Part shown: piece after piece, positions 1 to 15,280 of the stretch
Layout: each line of letters starts with the position of its first letter
Numbering within the stretch: position 1 is the stretch's first letter
From: Pigoraptor vietnamica
Taxonomy: Eukaryota > Opisthokonta > Filasterea
Length of the DNA stretch: 52,258 nt
Assembly (NCBI GenBank): GCA_943704525.1
Contig: CALSCQ010002350.1
Coordinates: forward strand, 1-52,258
Direction: 5' to 3'
Made by a program: the position numbers and the translations under genes
The notes under the pieces: model-generated
What the model saw: only the letters and a program-made list of their open reading frames with translations
Database searches by the model: none
Told to the model about the DNA's origin: nothing

Positions 1-49
1 CCCCCCTTCCCCCTCTCTCCGTCTAACGGAATGCTATCCTCGCACGCAG

Positions 50-524
50 ACACTGAACGTCGACCCCAAGCGCGCCATATTTTCCGGGCTTACGCCGATA
101 GATGCCGACCACGCGGACGTGCTGCGAAAACACGCGGCCCCCGTGACCCGCGCCGCGCGCAAGGCTCACGCTGGGGGTGGCCCGGCAGCAAGCACGACCG
201 CAGGCGACGAAGCGCGGCGTCTCGCGCGACTGTGAGTTGCGTGCGTCAAGTCTGTTTGTAACAATGCACTGTGAGTCTTGTGCATTAGTCTGTTTGCAGC
301 AGTGCCTGACACGGCGCAATTGGAGGATGCGCAGGATCACACCCGATCTAGAGGTCGACTTTCCGCCGACCACCGACGCTGTGGCCGCAAGGCACGCCCC
401 GTCCCCGTGCGCGCCGCTCGAGTTTGGCAATTCGGACGCATGGCGGCGGTACCTTGCGCTCGCAGGGGGCGTGGGGTGGGCGGACGCGGCCCTTTTGCGC
501 CACGACATAGGTGCATGTCCATAG
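50..524 (+). CDS. 3' end of an unidentified protein gene (partial)
   Basis: Two exons can be read, 50-231 and 335-524, ending in a TAG. The first follows a CAG acceptor at 47-49, so earlier exons lie outside the window. The donor after 231 is GTGAGT. Only the acceptor at 333-334 keeps the frame, because the earlier CAG acceptors at 299 and 302 lead straight into a stop. The 123 visible residues start TLNVDPKRAIFSGL and end near WADAALLRHDIGACP. I see no known domain, transmembrane segment or strong repeat. The gene converges on BAP31, with about 160 bp between the stops. The coding call rests on the long open frame with clean splice junctions; the function is unknown. Confidence 0.5.
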
Positions 525-685
525 TCACCTGCCAACAGCCCTTTTATTTCGCCTGTGTGCGCCTTATTTAGCCTGCGCAGCATTGAATTGCGTCGTGTCA
601 ACATTGCGTGCCACTTTCCATGTCTTTCTTAGGTACGCGCGCGTGGTGGGTAGGCGGTGGGGGGAGCGCGGAGTGCGACATGCAC

Positions 686-1782
686 CTAACGCGACACTGG
701 GAGTAGTTGACAGTGCGTGTGCGGAGGACTGAGCTGAGCAAGAAAGCGGCGACAGCAAGTGCAGCCATTCGCAAGGCGCGCAGGTGGTGGATCACGCGCC
801 TTCTTTTCCATCGCGGCGCGCCTCTCTGCGTCGTCGCGAGCGACGAGTTCGTGAAGAAGGCCCACAATTCTGTAGATGACGCTGCGCGAGAGTGGAGAGG
901 TTTAGAGCGGCGCACAAGCAATGCAACACGCAATGCGCTCGATCCGGACATACGAGACTCTCAAGTTGGGGAGCACACGCACGCGCGCCGCACACCCACA
1001 CGAGCGCGATCATGCTGAAGCCCGTGATGTACCAGTTGCGCTGGGAGCGAAAGAGCTGCAGCTGCAAGTGCGAGTACATGCCCTCGACGGCGCCCGCGGA
1101 ATGGCGCGTCTCGGACAGCCGAGTTTCGAGGGACGCAATGTCACGCCACGCATCTGTGTTTGTGGGTGCGCGCATGTGTGTGTGTGAGTAAGTGAGTGAG
1201 CGAGTGAGTGTACATTGTCTGTGTGTGCGTATGTGTATGTGCGCCACGTGTGTGTGCGTGTGTGCACGTTAGTGGGAGCAAAGGGAGTTGAGGGTGGCAC
1301 GCCCGCAGACACGTGGTGTAGCACTCCAACGTCAATAGCGGACCAGCTCCATCGGTCGAAAGCCAAACACGAGGGGCATCTTTTCACACCTCGGGTGGCA
1401 ACGAAGGTGGCGACCACCTAGAAACGCAGGGACCACTCAAACAGAAGAAACGCTGCTCGTCGCTCACCGGTGAAGAGGAGTAACAGCAGCATGAGGACGC
1501 CCGCAAGTGCCGCGCGTACTTTGGGCCCAACATTTAGCTTGGAGACCAGCGCACGCCGTCTGCGACGCAAAGTAAAAACATTCAACGAGACTTGCGAAGA
1601 GACGAGCTGACTGTACGGCACCTGCACAGTGTGTATGACACTGTGTGCATGGGGACATTTGACAGCTCGAAGTGCGAGACGAGCGGCACCCACATGGCAG
1701 GCGGGAGAGGCACGCAGAGGAACAGAAGGAAGGCCACCTCAGTGTAGAGAAACCCCGCCACAATGTGCCACTGGAAAGACAT
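686..1782 (-). CDS. BCAP31: BAP29/BAP31-family ER membrane protein
   Basis: Exons 1782-1694, 1559-1468, 1153-1000 and 881-686 give about 176 residues. The N-terminus MSFQWHIVAGFLYTEV matches the first membrane helix of BAP31, an ER membrane protein that handles and sorts membrane cargo in animals and fungi (Yet1/Yet3). A second helix (residues about 45-60, LAGVLMLLLLLF) and the family signature LFRSQRNWYITGFSM follow, then a third hydrophobic stretch and a charged helix (VARDDAERRAAMEKKA). All four exons join in frame. The C-terminal end is uncertain: the model stops at 686-688 without the long coiled coil and dilysine ER-retrieval signal usual in animals, so a further exon may be missing. 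The third intron (999-1154) carries GT-rich repeats. The start codon lies 130 bp from that of the divergent PPR-like gene. Confidence 0.82.
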
Positions 1783-1912
1783 CTTGCAGTGAGTCGCAAA
1801 TTCCGTCAATCAAACGAACGCCTGACTCAACAACCGCACACACACACGCAACTCCCAATCGACGCACACGCACACTGCAGCGCGCTTCACTGCCTGTTGA
1901 ACAAGGGGCGCA

Positions 1913-4900
1913 ATGGAGGCGAGTGGGAGAGGCGAGAGCAGTGTGCCTGTGAGGCGCGTTCGACCTTCCTGTGTGTGTGCGGACGCCACTGATCTCGCAC
2001 CGAGCGGCGAATCGGGGCACCGCACCAAGTGTGAATGTGTCCGGATAGGGATCTGGTCACCTCGTTCGTAGTGCTCCTCAGCGCGCACAAACGGCAAAGG
2101 AAAAACCCACACACACACAAGCCAAAAGCACGGCGTTTCCGGAACACTTCACTCTCCTCTCGCAGCGCAGCCCTACGACATTGACGATGCCATCGGCGGG
2201 ATCGTACGCGTTGGGCCGATGACGCCCGTGCAGAGGGGCGCACACGCGCTCCGCCTGTACCGCGCGGGTGAGCATCGTTGCGCACATTCTCTGTAGACTT
2301 TGCGACTGCCATGTCGTTTGTTAAGCAGCTGTGTTGTTATACTTGCAGCGGGGCGCGAGAGTGCCCTCGGCGGCGTCCGGTTCGGCCACTGGCTTGCGAG
2401 CGTGCCGTTGCCGCCGCAGGAAACAGATGGTGGGCAGTGTATGCGTGTGTGCGTCTGAGGTTTGCTTTAGTGTGGATGAGTGTGTGCGTGTGTGGTGCCT
2501 TCACATGGTCTGAGGTGTGCTTTAGTGCGGATGAGTGTGTGCGTGTGTGGTGCCTTCACATGGTCTGATGTGTGCTTTAGTGTGGGAGAGTGTGTGCGTG
2601 TGTGGTGCCTTCGCATGGTGGAGGTGTGCTTTAGTGTGGGAGAGTGTGTGCGTGTGTGGTGCCTTCGCATGGTCCGTGGAGGTGTGCTTTAGTGTGGGAG
2701 AGTGTGTGCGTGTGTAAAGTGCCTTTAAAGGGCGACTGGGGTGCTTTCACATGGTCAATAGGTGTGTTTTACGTGTGTGGGAGAGTGTGTGCGCTCACGC
2801 ACGCGCGCTTCCGAGTCTGCGCTTCGCACAAGAGACGACGTGCATTCACTAGCCTTGCCTGTCTGCTCCCCACTCGGCGTGTGCAATTTGCATCTGTGCA
2901 CTGTGTTTACTCGATCTCTTCTCTTTCTCTCATTTTTGTAGATTGCCTTCGCCCCTTGGTGCGTCTCCGCCAAGCGCGTGAGAGGTTTCTCTCGGCGAGG
3001 TCACCCGAGACCGCCGCGCATTGGATTGCCGCGACGCGAGAGGTGGGCGTTCCCGTGGACGCGGGCCTGTTGCTCGGCAGCATAGAGTGTACGGACGACA
3101 GAAGCACGGGCACCACGGCGGTGGGCCTCGCGGCGCTCGACTGGCTGCACGAGTGCGGGGTGCATGGCGGCAATGGCGCCGGCGCAATGGGGCGTGTGCG
3201 CAGCCGCGCGATGGCGCTGGTGGATGGGGACTGCTCCAAGGCAGCAGGTGCGCGCAGAGATCGCAGGGGCTTCCGTTTGTCACGCATCGACTGGGTTGTG
3301 CTCGTCCTCTCATTGACACAAGCCGTAACTGTATCGTCTCGTCTACTGAGCTTGTTATTAGTGTGTCTTCTGTAGGAGTGTTTACAATTGTGTCCTCTTC
3401 CAGTGCTATTGAGTGTGCCGTCTCTTTTGTTACAATGGGTGCCGTCTCTTCGATTCGCGCGGTTCCACCGCACGTGCCGTGTGCTGCCCCTCCCGCATTT
3501 GAGCTCACTCTCTCCTTCCTCCTTGCGTGGGGTCGATATCACGCGTCTACGATTTACGAAGAGCCGACATTTCTCCCTCTATAGTAGTGCAGTCGATGGG
3601 CACCGTCTTTGCATTATGTTGATCCGACATCTCGCTTCTCACCTGCCAGCCGACGCCGCCCTCGGGAGCGTCGAGGATTCTGCGCGCGCGCGAGAGCACC
3701 TGTCGCGCGTGCTCGGGGCGGACTTTCCTGTCCTCATGCCTACTGCCGCGAGGTGCGTCGTTTGTAGTCACTGAGATTGCGCCTTTTGAACTTGGGGAAG
3801 GGGGGGAAAGGGGCGTCCCACTGTCGCTGAATGGCCTTGCCCTGTCAGTTCGTTGGCCAAACACACCATTGGTGTCCACCCATTCCGACACTCTCCGCTC
3901 TCTTCTCAAAACCCCAGCGGCGGCGTGCTGTCCCTCTATCGTTCGTACGCGGCCTGCGGGCCTGTGCTCGATGCGCTCTCGCGTGCCGTCGAGTCCCTCC
4001 CCCGCGCGTCTCTCCTGGCGCCCTCGGCACTCGTCGCGGCCATGGAAGCGTTGCGCACGAGCGGACACGCCGGCGACGCCCTGTCTGTGTTCACATGGCT
4101 GTGCGCGTGGAGAGCGCCCCTCTCGTACGCCGTCCTGCGCTCGCTCGTCCTCTGTTACAGGTACTTTCTCAATCGCGCAATGTGTGCGTCTCGGCGCCCG
4201 TCTTCAGATCGACGAGTTGCATGCCTGCACCTTGCGCGGCTGTCACTTCTCACTCACCCCCGCGCGTGCTTGCAGGGACACGGGCAACCACTCCCTCGCC
4301 GAGAAGGTCCTCGCTTCCATGCACCGCGGCGGCTTGGTCCCGTCGAAGGCGCTCGTTGAGTGTGTCAAGGGCGGTGCGCCTCCCGTGCGGGCGATGCCGT
4401 GGACGCGCGAACTGCGCGCCTTGCCGCCCGTTCCAGTCCACTCTTGGATGTCCACGCGAGACTTTGTGAGGCGCCGGCGATTTTTCGAACACCGCGAGGC
4501 CTTGCGCGCCACAATTATATCGCTGGACGCGTGCAACGAGTGGCGGAAGAAGGCCGAGGAATTTGTCGAGATTTCCAGCGCAGAGTTTGTGGCAGAAGAC
4601 GCACTCAACAGCGAACGACGCACGCGCGCACGAGAGTGCCTGGCCGAGCCGGCGTGGGCGTGGGACGGCCCATCCGGCGCCATTGCATGGCCCGCGCTAC
4701 CCGTCGCGCCCGTCCCGACCCCTCCGCGCCGGGTGCGCGTGCCGGGCGACTTGCCGCCGGAGCAGTCGCCCGCGGGTGCGCTCATGCTTGCGGACGATGT
4801 CTTCGGCGCGCTGTTCGGCGGACCCCTTCCGGGTGGCGAGGCGTCCCCTCTGCGCGTGATCGAGCGCGTGGTCCCGGGGCTCGCGTGGCGCCCCTCCCGC

Positions 4901-7900
4901 GCGCGCGAACAGGCGGCGGACCCGGCCTTGCGCCAGCGGTGGAATCACCTGGGCACCTGCAAGGCGGTCATCAAGGATTACGGCGGAACTCTCTCGAAAT
5001 CGGAGAGATGGGCAGCCGACGTCGCGTCCATCGCCGCCGAGCTCGCTGTCGATCCCCGAGAGAGGGCTTGGACGCCATTCGAGGCTTCGTCGTCCGGCAG
5101 GGCGATGCAGGCTGTGTCGAGCCACGTGAGCTCGGGTGAACACCGCGCCATTGCGGGCGCGGCGGCGGCGCGCGGCTGCGTCTGGACGCGGCTCGTCGGC
5201 GAGACACCCGCATCGCCCGCGTCCTTGGACGACGCCGGCTTGTTTGAGGCGCGGGACGACCCGCTTGCGTACGCGCTTGCGTGGCTTGCGTCCGGCGGCG
5301 CCGCGGGCAACGGCGCGCTTGCGGCGAAGGTCGCGTCGATGGCCGTCCACGAGCACGGGGTCGCGTGTCGCCCGCTCCTTGCGATGTGGATTCTCATTGC
5401 GGCGCAGGAAGACGGGCTGGCCGCGCACGACAAGGCCTGGGTACGGCATCTCCAAACCGTTGCGCTGCGCATGCTTGCGCACACGTTCTGGTTGCGCGTC
5501 GCGGCTGCCGGCGCGGCTGGGGCCGTCCCCTCCTGCGTCGAGGCGGTACGCGCGGTGCACGCGGCCGGTGTGTCCCTTCCTGCGGATGCGGTTCTGTCGT
5601 CTGTGGTGCTCGCATGGCGCAGGGAGGGCGTGGCTCGCCCGGGCGGCGCGCTCGTGGCGCTGTCCTTCGCGCTCGATGGTGGCCTGCAAGCCCGCAAGGC
5701 CGTGGAGGCGCTGGCCAACAGAATCGCGCTGGGCGACCTTGGCGCCAGCGCAGCTGCGCTCGACGTGATCCGCAAGCTCCGCCGCGACGACCATCTTCCG
5801 CCCAGACTCCACGCCGAGTTGCTTGGGCACCTGCGCACGCTGGACGTTGCCAGCGAGTCCGCCTTCTCCAGTGCCGGCGGCGCGTCGATTTGGCCCCCGT
5901 CGCGCGAGGCCAACTTCCAGGCGCTCGTGCTGCGCGCCACGGAAAACCCAATAGGACGGGGTCCTCGCGACACGGGAGGCGACACGTCCGCGGCCCTCGC
6001 GCAGTTCGTGGACGAATACTCCTACCGACCCGTGCGCGGGAATCGCGAAAACGATGCCGATGCCAAGGTTCTTCGCCTCAGGCAGCTCGCGCTTCGTGGG
6101 CTCCTCGGTCGAGGGGCCGCCGAGGGCCTGGCGATCGGGCGCGCGCCCAGTTCCGTGATGGACGCGGCTGTCGACTGCTACTATGCGTGCGGCGCCGCAC
6201 CGCCCGAGTCCGTGCTCGCGGCGTGCCACTATCGCGAGTCAGAGTGGCACGCTGTGGTGCAGGACTTTGCGGCCGCGGGCATCCGCGTCCCTGCGGGGTC
6301 GGGGTCGGCCGCCGAGTCACGTGGCGCGCGGATATGGTACCGTCGCGCTGCCGAAGCCGGCGGCAACAGGGCATGGGCGCGCGCGCTGGGTGAACTGGAG
6401 GTTGGCGAAGGCGAGGCCCTCGCGCGGCTGTGGCCATTTGTGGACTCGCCCCCGCGGACCGCGGAGGAGTTCCGCGAGGCACTGACCGCATGGAACGCGC
6501 TCGCCGCCCGCTCGTACCTATACTCCCCGTCGCACCGCCCCGCGCTCACACTGGGCATCTCCGTCCAGGACGTCGTCGCGTGGTCCCGCGTGCCTATCTC
6601 GATATCGCCAGGGGATAGGGCCGCCGTCGATCTCGCGCGTGTCCTCGGGGCCGCTTGGGACCCTCTCACTGGCGCGACCGCCCCATGGGCCGCACAGGCA
6701 AACGAGCTCGCCCTCTACCGCCGCAAGGCGCCAGCCAGAACAACAAACCGAGCGCCGCCAAAACGTTCCGTCCAGCGGCGGGTGACCGCGAGCACCACCG
6801 CCGCGCGGGAAGAGCGCCTGCCGGGAATTGCCGTCGTGCGTGCGCTCCGGCGCACCGTGCGGAACCGGCCCGCGTCCGCCCGCATGGCTGCCGTCGCGCG
6901 GGCCCATCTTGCGGCCCTCTTGAATGCCGACGTCGCGCCGCCGCTGGACGCAGCCACGGCAGGCGCCCTCGCCACGTCCGTCCGCCGCGATCTCTTTCCG
7001 CGCGCGGGAGATCGCGGTTTTCCGGAGCTTCGGTCCCTCGCCCTGGCGGAGGGCGCCGCGCGCGACTGGGGGGACGCAATCCTCGCCGCACTTGCTGTCG
7101 CAGGGGACGCGGAGGCCGCCCACCACCTGGCGGGGCGAACGGCCTCCTTTCCGAGCGGGTACGCCGTCCGACTGTGCGCCGACTTCGCCGCGGTTCGCGC
7201 ACTCGCGCAATCGAATGGGGAGGGCCGTGCAGCCGCGCAGTGGAATGGGGAGGGCCATACAGCCGCGCAGAATGGGGAGGGCCATACAACCGCGCAGAAT
7301 GGGGAAGGCCATACAACCGCGCAGAATGGGGAGGGCCGTGCAGCCGCGCAGTCGAAGGCGGAGGGCCGTGCAGCCGCGCAGGGTCATACAACCGCGCAAT
7401 TGAATGGGGAGGGCCGTGCCGCTGCGATGGCGGAGGCGGCCCTGCGCGCGTGCGCCGCCGTTTTGGACCGCGATACCCCCCCGAGGCAGGCTGCCGAATT
7501 CGCTGCGGACGTCGTCGTCTCTGCCTGTGCCTCGCTTTGGTGGGACGTCGCTGCCACGGCCGAGACGGTCGCCGCGGCCATGGACCAGTCGCGCGCGCAC
7601 GGTCCGCAGGCGTTTTACGTGGGAGCCGCCTTTCTCGCGCGCTACGGCAGGGCGTCCATCGATCCCGTACCCGTACTGCGTGCGTGCAATCCCGCATGTT
7701 GGAATGCCCTCGCCACGGCGGTGTTTGCCTGGGCGCCGCACGCGAAGTCCGCGGCCGCGTTCATGCAGTACGTACGCATACAGTGGCCGAACTTGCGCCC
7801 CGCACACATGCAGCTCGCGGACTTTGTACCTGACGAGTCATCGCGGTCGCAGCCACAACGCCGCCTCGCGTGGCTCGCAAAACTTGCTGAGTACGGCGGG

Positions 7901-8269
7901 ACGGTGGAAGTGCTGGTCCCCGAAATCGAGCGCGTGGTCTGGGTCGCGTCGGGAGACGACAGCGTCATCAAAGCCGCGCTGAAGCTGCACGACCGACTCC
8001 GCGCGCGCCTGCCGCTCTCCCTCGCCACCGCCCAACTGATCCGCGGCGAGGGGCTCTCGGCTTCGGACCACGCATCGCAGGCCATTGGCAGCGTCGACGT
8101 GCTGGTAGGCATCGACAGGGTGCGGGGCGAGGCGCTGGGACTGCTCGCTGCTCCGTCGCCGCTGACGCCCGATGCGCACGCGCGGCTGCTGCGGGCGGCG
8201 CTTTCGCACATGGATCTGTCGGAGTACTCGTCTTTGGTGGAGGTGCATCCGCCGCCGGCGACCAGTTGA
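1913..8269 (+). CDS. Large PPR-like helical-repeat protein of unknown function
   Basis: Exons 1913-2030, 2166-2267, 2349-2429, 2942-3247, 3650-3752, 3918-4160 and 4276-8269 give about 1,648 residues in one frame. The best domain hint is in exons 6-7, where paired helices such as ALRTSGHAGDALSVF and DTGNHSLAEKVLASM read like pentatricopeptide (PPR) motifs, which bind RNA in mitochondria or plastids. The rest is Ala/Arg-rich and helical with no family I can name. Residues encoded at 7208-7425 are a run of NGEGxxxAQ repeats, a coding minisatellite. The first exon (MEASGRGESSVPVRR) is chosen because it gives an ATG and the right splice phase; it is the least certain part. A mitochondrial role is inference from the PPR-like helices only. 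Confidence 0.6.
2459..2735 (+). repeat. Intronic minisatellite, about five 53-58 bp units
   Basis: Five tandem units built around GTGTGCTTTAGTGTGGGAG and ending near GCCTTCACATGGTCTG fill the third intron of the PPR-like gene. Units start near 2459, 2516, 2571, 2624 and 2682 and differ by a few substitutions and small indels. Confidence 0.85.
7208..7425 (+). repeat. Coding minisatellite (NGEGxxxAQ repeats)
   Basis: In-frame repeats of about 24-30 bp encode variants of NGEGRAAAQ and NGEGHTTAQ within the last exon of the PPR-like gene. Unit lengths are multiples of three, so copy number can change without breaking the frame. The encoded segment is Gly/Glu/Gln/Thr-rich and probably a disordered linker. 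Confidence 0.85.
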
Positions 8270-8626
8270 GCCCAGCGCCGGCGCTGGGAACTGTTGGACT
8301 GCACCGGCTGTGTGCACAGGGGAGATTAAAGGAAGTGTAACAGGGGGGAGGACACTGTCTGGACTGACGTCGTTCGGTCTTGGATTATTTATTTGAACTT
8401 CTCGAATTTCGGCAATCGGAGGGACCTGGCTCAAATCAAATCGCAGTGACGGGGTGACACGGAGTTGGCCTTGACGACGCAGAGTACTTGGCTGAAAGCG
8501 AACGGCGCATGAGAAGCAACACCACGCAGCGCGTGTCTGGACCCTCGGCCTTCCCTTGTCGCTTCGTAGCTGTGTGTGAATGCGCCCCGGGGAGTGCGAG
8601 TAGCCCGTGTCGGGTGCTTCGGTGCC

Positions 8627-9508
8627 ATGGGCTGCCGCTCGTCGCGCATCGCCGTGGCCCCGCCTGCAGCTGAGAGGGAGGAGCGCGGGCGGCAGAGTAC
8701 GGCGTCGGCCGAGGCGGGCGAGGGCAGCGCACGTGCGAGCACGGAAGAAGCGCCTGCGCACGACGGGGGTCAGGGGGCCGAACTTCGCTGTGAGTGCGGT
8801 CATTCGTCAGGTCTTCTAGTCGCGGCGCAGCAAACAGTTCCACCGACAGCGCACGTCATGCACCGCACGACCCGTGTGTCCAATGCGCCACTGTGCGACG
8901 CATGCTCTGCGGTACTCTGCGGCACTTGTGGCTCATATGGGCCGAGTGGTGGCGTTAGGTGTTCAGCGCCCCTTCTGTAGTCGACCGACAGCCGTTGGCT
9001 GATGTGAACCGTCGGTTGCCCTGTGCGCCCAGCTGCCTCCATGGTCGTCTGTCCGGTGTGTGACGCCAAGCTGCCAGACCCCGCGGAGCTCGATGTTCAC
9101 CTCGTCAAGTGCATGGCGCGTGCCTCTATCGGCTATAACGGTGCGTGCGCGTTGTTTGCCCTTAATGCGGATACGACTGCTCACAGCCGACGCCTGCAGT
9201 GGAAACGCTCGCCGTGGACGTTCCCACGGACGTCGAGTGCCAAATCTGCCTGGAGGAATTCTCCGCCGGTGTGTGCGTTTGTCCGTACACCTGTGTTCTC
9301 GCGCAAGTGCGTGTTAGGTGCGTGTGCCTATGTGCCTTCGCCTTGAGCAGGTGCTAAGGTGCCACTCTCCACCGCAGGCCAAGTGGTCGCGCGCCTCGGG
9401 TGCCTGTGCATGTTTCACAAGGGGTGCGTCGACGGGTGGTTCCGGCGGAGCCGCAGCTGCCCCTCACATCCAGACGTGTGGCGTGCGGCGAGGGAACACC
9501 ACGCATGA
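8627..9508 (+). CDS. ZNRF1/2-like: ZNRF-type membrane-anchored RING E3 ubiquitin ligase
   Basis: Exons 8627-8789, 9033-9140, 9200-9268 and 9378-9508 give 156 residues. The start MGCRSS is a good N-myristoylation site with an adjacent cysteine for palmitoylation, so membrane attachment is expected. A zinc finger follows (CPVCDAKLPDPAELDVH ending in LVKC), then GYN, then a RING domain (CQICLEEFSAG, CLCMFHKGCVDGWF, RSCPSHP). This order, and the RING wording CLCxxHKxCxxxWF with CPxHP, is that of ZNRF1/ZNRF2, E3 ligases on endosomal, lysosomal or plasma membranes. The acceptor at 9198-9199 is preferred over the upstream CAG near 9186 because only it keeps the RING in frame. The gene converges on the Tec kinase, 141 bp away. 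Confidence 0.88.
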
Positions 9509-9649
9509 CGGCACGTGCCTTTCGCAGGCCCGCCACCCGCGTGGGTTGTCCCCGCGCGCACAGCGGGCGCTGCCGATAACAAACAAAGGAAAACTGAATG
9601 TGTTTATGTGCGGCGAAGGGCTTTTCGATGCGGTGCCTGTATTGCAAGC

Positions 9650-12878
<3,229 letters not shown>

Positions 12879-13438
12879 TTTCGCGCGAGCCCCCGCGGGC
12901 GCACTGCGACGAGCACCCCTCTCCCGCTCACTCCTCTACGCCTTCACTGCTCTCTCCCCTATTCCCTCGCCACGCGTGGCCCTCTCCCTCGTCTTTCGCA
13001 CAACTCCCGGCCTGCGTGTGTCTTCCCTTCGGTTACTGTGTGCTGTGAAACGCCGCTGTTTTCATACATGCACTGTCTCGGGGCGCTGGTTGTTGTCGCG
13101 ACAAATGACAGGTTACCAGGTGGCCGCAATTGAACTGAAAGAAAGTCTCGAGTCGTTCGTAAAATTTAGTAGTCGTATGAGTTTGCCTTGTCATGGCGGC
13201 CTAACACAAGCCCCTATGTTATGGCGCTGACCTTGCAGCCTTTACGCACTCGCACGCACGCTCTCTCTAAGCAACACGCGGCTCCTTTATGCACTCTCGC
13301 ACACGCGTCGGTTATTTTTTTTCACTCGCCGGCGGCTCTCTCACACGCTTCGCCACGCTCTTACACCCCGAGTAAGTTCTGACACTTACTTATTCATACA
13401 CACTCCAAACCGACACAATCTCACACACACGCTTTCAC

Positions 13439-13590
13439 GCGGGTGCATGAATGTGAGCGTACGCAACTGAGGGTGCGCGTGAAAGCGTGTGCATGAATGT
13501 GAGCGTACGCAACTGAGGGTGCGCGTGAAAGCGTGTGCATGAATGTGAGCGTACGCAACCTTGAATGTGAGCGTACGCAACTGAGTACGC
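13439..13590 (+). repeat. 46-bp tandem repeat, about 2.5 copies plus a partial
   Basis: The unit begins GCATGAATGTGAGCGTACGC at 13445, 13491 and 13537. A truncated copy (GAATGTGAGCGTACGCAAC) follows at about 13563. Confidence 0.85.
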
Positions 13591-13706
13591 ACATTTATGC
13601 ACATGATTCATACACGTTAGGCCCTATGACACGATTTCACGCGCTCGCCCACACTCTCAAATCTGCTCACACGCATGAGTAAAACGTGCATATTATCTCA
13701 CGCACG

Positions 13707-13734
<28 letters not shown>
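13707..13734 (+). repeat. (GT)14 microsatellite
   Basis: Uninterrupted GT dinucleotides in the intergenic repeat region. Confidence 0.95.
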
Positions 13735-13737
<3 letters not shown>

Positions 13738-15079
13738 AGTCTGTGTGTGCATACTGTCTCGTATGCACGCTCACGTGCTACTCTCTACGCACGCTCTGTA
13801 CGTTTACACTCTCTCGTGCACGCTCTTACGCGAACGCTCGCATACGGACACGCTCTCAAGTGCATATTATATAGGCGCGTCTGACACTCACGCGTATACG
13901 CACGCTCTCTCACTTGCACACTCACTCATATGCACACTCAATCGCGTGCGCTAGCATACGCACACTCTTCACAAATGCGCGCTCCCACACGCATAATTAC
14001 ACTCCCACTCTCACATCTTCAACTCTTTTCGCGCACACTCGTATACGCCGCACATGGCACGCTCTCAACTTCGAGTGCAACGAGCGTTCGTATTTTATTG
14101 TCCAATAAACGTTTTGATCTGCGTCTATTTCATACAAGCGAACCTTGCTTTCCGTGAGCAACCAACCGCACACACTCCATATAATGTCGGGAGCACGCTC
14201 GTTGCAATTGCTCATCCGTTCCAGTTCGGGTGACATTGAAGAGCGTCCAAAAACTGGGCGTGAGCGAGAAAGAGAGTGTGTGTATGAGAGCGAGAAGGCT
14301 CATTCGGCTGCATCTTTACATGAAACACACAAGTACACGAGCACATGCGCGCAGGGTCGTGATATAATGTCGGGGAGCGCGCGTGGATGCGGAGAGAGCA
14401 ACAGAGTGTGGTGAGAGTGCGTATGTGACTGTGGATTGCCGAGAGCGTACTTGTGCCGGAGCGTGGGTGAGAGTGTGCTTCGGAGTGTGTGCCATTGAGA
14501 GCGGCATTCGTGACTGTTTTGGCGAGAATTGCGCGCATGCGAGAGTGCTTAAGTGAGAGTGCGTGTGGGAATGTGCATGTGGGACAGAGTGAGGGTGAGA
14601 AAGGGATCGTCCGTACCGTCAGCCGACTTGTGGTGGTGGGGCTCTCGCTCGGTGCATTATAATTATTCCTGCTCCTCCTCATCAGCTTTCGAATCGCAGA
14701 CATAACATGAGCACACTGTGCACGTTCTTCAGTGTATGGTTCAGTTGTGAAGTTGTGCGTTCGGCTCCAGTCGCGGCATCTCCTGCGCCCCGGTGGTCTG
14801 TTTGTGTAGTTCTTTAGCCCACCCCTCCCCTCACGCGCACACTCACTCACACACTTACACACACTTACAAAAGATTGGGCACGCTTCTTTCGTCCCTCTG
14901 CGGCCTACCAAGGAGCGAGCGAGCGTGTCGCGTACGTGCAGGGGTGCATTTTAATAAGGTAGTGATGCCGCAGCCTTTTTTTTTCTCTTTTTCTTTTTTG
15001 GCGGGTAGGTTGTAACTGGCGCCAACAGAGCAGAAGACCGGGCTTCCACTTTGATCCACCTGAGACACACAACACGCAC

Positions 15080-15098
15080 ACGCACGCACGCACGCACG

Positions 15099-15161
<63 letters not shown>

Positions 15162-15168
15162 GCGCGCG
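15080..15168 (+). repeat. (CGCA)n / (CA)n / (CG)n compound microsatellite
   Basis: CGCA tetramers pass into CGCGCG, then about 25 CA dinucleotides (15109-15159), then CGCGCG again. It lies just upstream of the Fanzor start codon. The alternating purine-pyrimidine run could adopt Z-DNA. Confidence 0.9.
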
Positions 15169-15280
15169 TACACTTCGCTCACGACCGAGGGTAGTTCAGT
15201 GGGCCATCCACGGTGATGGCGTCGATGAGTCGCAGGCGCATGCGCGCACTGCGCCGCCCTTCTTTTGTAAGAGGGCGACA

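Larger units (their letters stand above)
12879..15280. other. 2.4-kb repeat-rich intergenic region
   Basis: I see no convincing gene here. The top strand is poor in G from about 13240 to 14060 (many CACTCTC/CACACGC words) and switches to GTGAG/GAGAG-rich from about 14220 to 14620. It holds a 46-bp tandem repeat, a (GT)14 tract and a (CA)n tract. An AATAAA lies near 14103 but has no gene to serve. Open frames crossing the region encode repetitive Thr/His or Cys/Val runs caused by the dinucleotide repeats. Confidence 0.6.

Noticed and set aside
13439-13590. CRISPR-like repeat array
   Set aside because: The 46-bp units are directly adjacent with no unique spacers; it is an ordinary tandem repeat. 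The same holds for 2459-2735, 25916-26053 and 37679-37830.
13997-14236. Possible small minus-strand protein (79 codons)
   Set aside because: No ATG-supported conserved motif, no splice partners, and it lies in degenerate repeat sequence.
15176-15192. CACGACCGAG near 15180 compared with GAACGACCGAG at 21185 as element termini
   Set aside because: The match is only about nine bases, in direct orientation, with no target-site duplication visible; chance is likely.
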